Assembly: GCA_037355855.1 (NCBI GenBank)
Contig: CM074765.1
Location: 1,302,001-1,366,000 of the forward strand
Length of the DNA: 64,000 bases
Origin: Pseudo-nitzschia pungens
Lineage: Eukaryota; Bacillariophyta; Bacillariophyceae; Bacillariales; Bacillariaceae
Direction of reading: 5' to 3'
The translations under genes were made by a program, and so were the position numbers. Below, one piece after another: positions 60,695 through 64,000 of the stretch; the first letter of the stretch is position 1; the number at the start of each line of letters is the position of its first letter. The notes below the pieces were generated by a model. That model made no database searches and was not told the origin of the DNA. It saw only the letters and a program-made list of their open reading frames with translations.

Positions 60695-63600
60695 CTTTTT
60701 TAGGTCTGTGGAAAACCCAGGCAACAAGCAAAGTGAAGGTAATTGTGTGAGGGAAGTGAATAGGATCGCCATGTAAATATTTGTTCCAAAGAAAATCTCT
60801 TTTCTAGGCACTAGGAAAATGTCCTTCCAAGATGAATCTTCGACGATTGCATTTTATTGTCTTTCACAGTGACATGGTTAGTTCGGATTCGGTTGCTGGA
60901 TGTTGAGTCGTCGCGCTTGGAGGAACCTGATTCGCATTGATGTTCATTAATGCTAGGAGGATTTATGACGTCGTGGTCGTCAATTTTGAGATGATTTGTT
61001 GCTGGAAAATCGCTGGGCTTCGTTTGTTGCTGGTTCTCAGGTCTCCCATCAGAGTGCTCCAGTCTTCGAACTCGCAGAGTCCGGTCTCATTTAGTCACCC
61101 TTCGGAAGAATTGGTGTTGTGATCATCGTGTATTTCCTTCACGTCAAACAGGGCTCCCCTATCTTCGCCCTTCATAATTATACTTCATCTCCACAACTTG
61201 ACGGTTATAACATCTCGAGTACAGCAACTTGTATTCCCCAAAACTTGCTCATGGTGTAGGAGCCAAATACAGAGAAAGCGTTGCAAAAATGGTGTCATTT
61301 GACCAGGGTGGCTACCGTTTGACAATGATACCCTTCAAGCAAGATGCTCGCTCGCAACAATGACCTTCGACGAGGATGCCCATTTGTTAGGATCTGCTTT
61401 GACGGCTCCTCCAAAAGCGTCCTTCTCCAACATATTCTGAGGACAATTCGTGCTCTTCGACAATATGTTTTGCTCATGAGTCCATGAGAATAACCGTTCA
61501 AAGATTTCATTCAAATTGATGAATCGTCCGACTATATCCATGTCCCGACTGGTGGCTCACTGCGACATTTTCTTGCGACTCCGTATGGACTCCTTCGCGG
61601 AAGAATACGACCAAGGACGCACGTCAACGAAACCTTATGAATACAGTAGTTACAAATTGTTCACTTACCCAGACGCTCTTGGAATTATTCCAATGATCAA
61701 GGAAATTCCGATTGTGAGAAGAAAGCAGAAGTAATCGATGATGCAACGTTTCCAAACGCACTCGTTGTTGCTACGGGGGCGAAGCAAGGCAGGCCAACGA
61801 AATTTTGTTTTATGAAGATCAAAATGAAAGGATCCAGGCTCGGAGAAGTAAGGTTCTGACCTGTACGTGTACACGCACTTGTACTTGGATTGGACTTCAG
61901 ATTGAAATTGAAGAGCCTTTTCTTCTTTTTGGAGCGAAAAGGAGGCGAGAACTGCATTTTTTTAAAAAAAATAATAGAAGGGCTCTGCAAATTGAACGAG
62001 ATTCGTGTGATAAAAACTATTATGATCACGATCAACCTCTTAAAATAACGTTGGCAGAATGACGATCCAATGACATAATTATCCATCACCAGAATATCAA
62101 CTGCCTACGTCCACCTCATTGATCATTCTGTTGGAACAATGTTCAGGTCACGGATCGGAAACTGTTGAACGATGTATTTTACGACCACATTTTAGTATGA
62201 ATCTTGAATGATGTTGTTTAAACCTCGAAGTTCTAAAAATAGTACAACATTATATAGGAATCGTCGGCTATTAACCGACTTAATGAAAATGATAAAATGT
62301 TTTCCGAATACAGCTGTGAGATGCGTGCGTTGGAAATAGTAAAGTATCCACTGGATAAAAATTATGAGAGAAAACTTTAATGTTCTTCTTCTAATTCTTC
62401 TCACACGACGTAACATCGGTCTGATTACTGTGATCTTCGTTTCTAAAAATATTTCAACGGGGTAAGCTTACGGGTACCGTATGAATTGGGAATATTATGC
62501 TTATCGGTAATTACCGCGGCCAGTGTGGGTTGGTGTTTTACATTTTTTAAACAAGGTTTTAGCGTGCATTTAACTAGTCGTGTTTTTGCATAACCTCCTG
62601 ATATCTTTCTCATCGGGTTAGAAGAAGAATTGTTGATTCCGGTATTTTTGAAGATTACGGTATTTGGTGTGATGATTGAGGAAAGGGGTCCAACGTGTTT
62701 TCTGTTTCGACAGCGCAGATATTGATCACGAAATAATACTTTTATCTTGAAGTTCAATGTTGCTACGTTTGAATCAATCCATTTTAGTGAAGTCGTGTTC
62801 TTAGTCCTTTGAACAATAGAAGAAAATACTACGAGTAAGATTATGCAGACAATCGCATCAAAACCGAAAAGGAAAAAACAAAGTCGAACTTCGAAATACT
62901 AACAATGTTGTACTGGAAGAAGCTTCTTCTTCAAGCGGTGTCCACGACGCAATAATAATAAAAAATCATAATCTTCGATGAGATACCGGTAGTTCGCAAA
63001 CTGAAAATTTACGATCCACATGGTGAAATCCCATGGTAAACAAATCGGAGTGAAAACAGGGTTATAATGTTGTAATGATGTGGTACGAACCCGAACCAGG
63101 AGTAAGAAATACGAAGTACTACGTAACTGATATTTTCATGCCATTTGCGTTCCTTTAGGCACCTTTCTTTGAGTTTGTCATGAACGGTACTACTACATAC
63201 ACGAACCTCCCGGTATTGGAGGGAAAACTTACTAAAATTACTTATTTGACTCATCATGGTCATAGATTGATAGCACTAGCTAGTACTTCGTAGTACCGTA
63301 GGTACCAGTGTTCCATGAGTTCGGTAGCCATCTTCCTTTTTTGATTCGGGATCCTTTTGGAAAGCATTCGACGTTGGTGCATTCTTTGACCAAAAATCTG
63401 TTAGCACAAACCCCCCTTTGACAACGATGTTTGCGGCACCATCATGTTATTTTCTGAACACCCACCAATGATTGTTATTATGTAGGAGAAACATTCTCGA
63501 GGGTAGTACTACTACTACTTCTACTATTGGTGATAGTAGCAGCAGCAGCTCCTGTTTTCGTTGGTTTATTGCCATACTAGTAAGAGAATACTTACAGTGC

Positions 63601-64000
63601 TCCGAATGAAAAGGTTTAGTTAGTCAAGTCTATGTGTGATGATGGTGATAGAAAAGAGTGAACCAGCACAGAATGCTGTAGTAATGACCAATTTACTGCC
63701 TGGTCAAAAAATAAGAAAACAACTTCTTGTTGCTTCTTGTTCTTGTGTAAGATTTACTACTAGAGAGGCGCCCTTGCTCACTTCCTGTCTTCGGTGGGTT
63801 TCTCTAATGTTCTTGTCGCTTTGTATAAGTAATGAACAAAAAAGTATGGGTTACAATCGTTGCTTGCAAAGGCTGTAAATGGTGAGGAGTAAGAACACTG
63901 TGGAGTTCTCGGGGCTAGAAGTGACTTGGTGGTGATTCACTATTTACTACTAGTCCTACTAGTACTACGGATCCCCTAACAATTGATTTTACATTTTTTT
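60695..64000. other. Largely non-coding right end
   Basis: No complete gene is supported. A weak coding-like patch lies at 61516-61860 (separate entry). A TACTACGTAGTA-type sequence lies near 63110-63125, and ACT/AGT tracts at 63505-63530 and 63945-63970. Confidence 0.5.
61516..61860 (+). pseudogene. Weak coding-like patch, unidentified
   Basis: One plus frame reads through DIFLRLRMDSFAEEYDQG and FTYPDALGIIPMIKE, and the neighbouring frame continues with EVIDDATFPNALVVATGAKQ and FCFMKIKMKGSRLGE before a GTAAGG donor-like site at about 61848. The minus strand also has an open stretch here with a GTAAGT/CCAG pair joining in phase. Composition suggests a decayed gene on one of the strands. I cannot decide which, and recognise no family. 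Confidence 0.2.

Overview
The window is nuclear DNA of a microbial eukaryote, most probably a diatom, and a pennate one is my guess. The reasons are long secreted proteins built from PT/PS/KPS repeats next to short Cys-rich modules, a Copia retroelement with the DSHADT-type protease known from diatom CoDi elements, DUF4116 and BspA-like (DUF285) repeats, few short GT-AG introns, and microsatellite-rich spacers. Species cannot be named from the sequence alone.

Layout. 0-6.5 kb: the 3' end of a spliced gene, a tail-anchored flavodoxin-domain gene (minus) and a secreted Lys-Asn/Pro-Thr repeat gene (plus). 6.5-28.3 kb: a nest of three LTR retrotransposons. A Copia element (minus, 924-bp LTR) has its 3' LTR broken by two complete Ty3/Gypsy elements (plus), each with identical-looking LTRs and a perfect 5-bp target duplication. 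28-38 kb: a low-complexity nuclear-type protein with three basic repeats, and a membrane protein with a cyclophilin-like lumenal domain. 40-47 kb: a BspA-like gene, an LRR gene and a DUF4116-repeat gene with decayed 3' units. 49-61 kb: a single-pass FG-GAP beta-propeller protein and a 2258-residue secreted KPS-repeat protein in two exons (minus). 61-64 kb: mostly non-coding.

Two themes deserve attention. First, all three retroelements have gag and pol in the same frame, separated by one TGA. In the Copia element this TGA is followed after 4 nt by a perfect 8-bp stem, which looks like a stop-readthrough signal. Second, four host genes are broken only by single extra bases (10 in all). Removing one base per break restores exact reading frames of 238, 1056, 518 and 409 codons. 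Of the nine placeable insertions, seven are a sense-strand G in front of the shifted frame, on both strands. Assembly error is the simplest explanation, but the pattern and its clustering merit a test.

Apart from the retroelements the genes look independent and have their own spacers. A common host theme is secreted or surface proteins (PT-repeat, BspA-like, FG-GAP, KPS-repeat), and the Cys-rich C-terminal module of the BspA-like gene recurs at the N terminus of the KPS-repeat protein.
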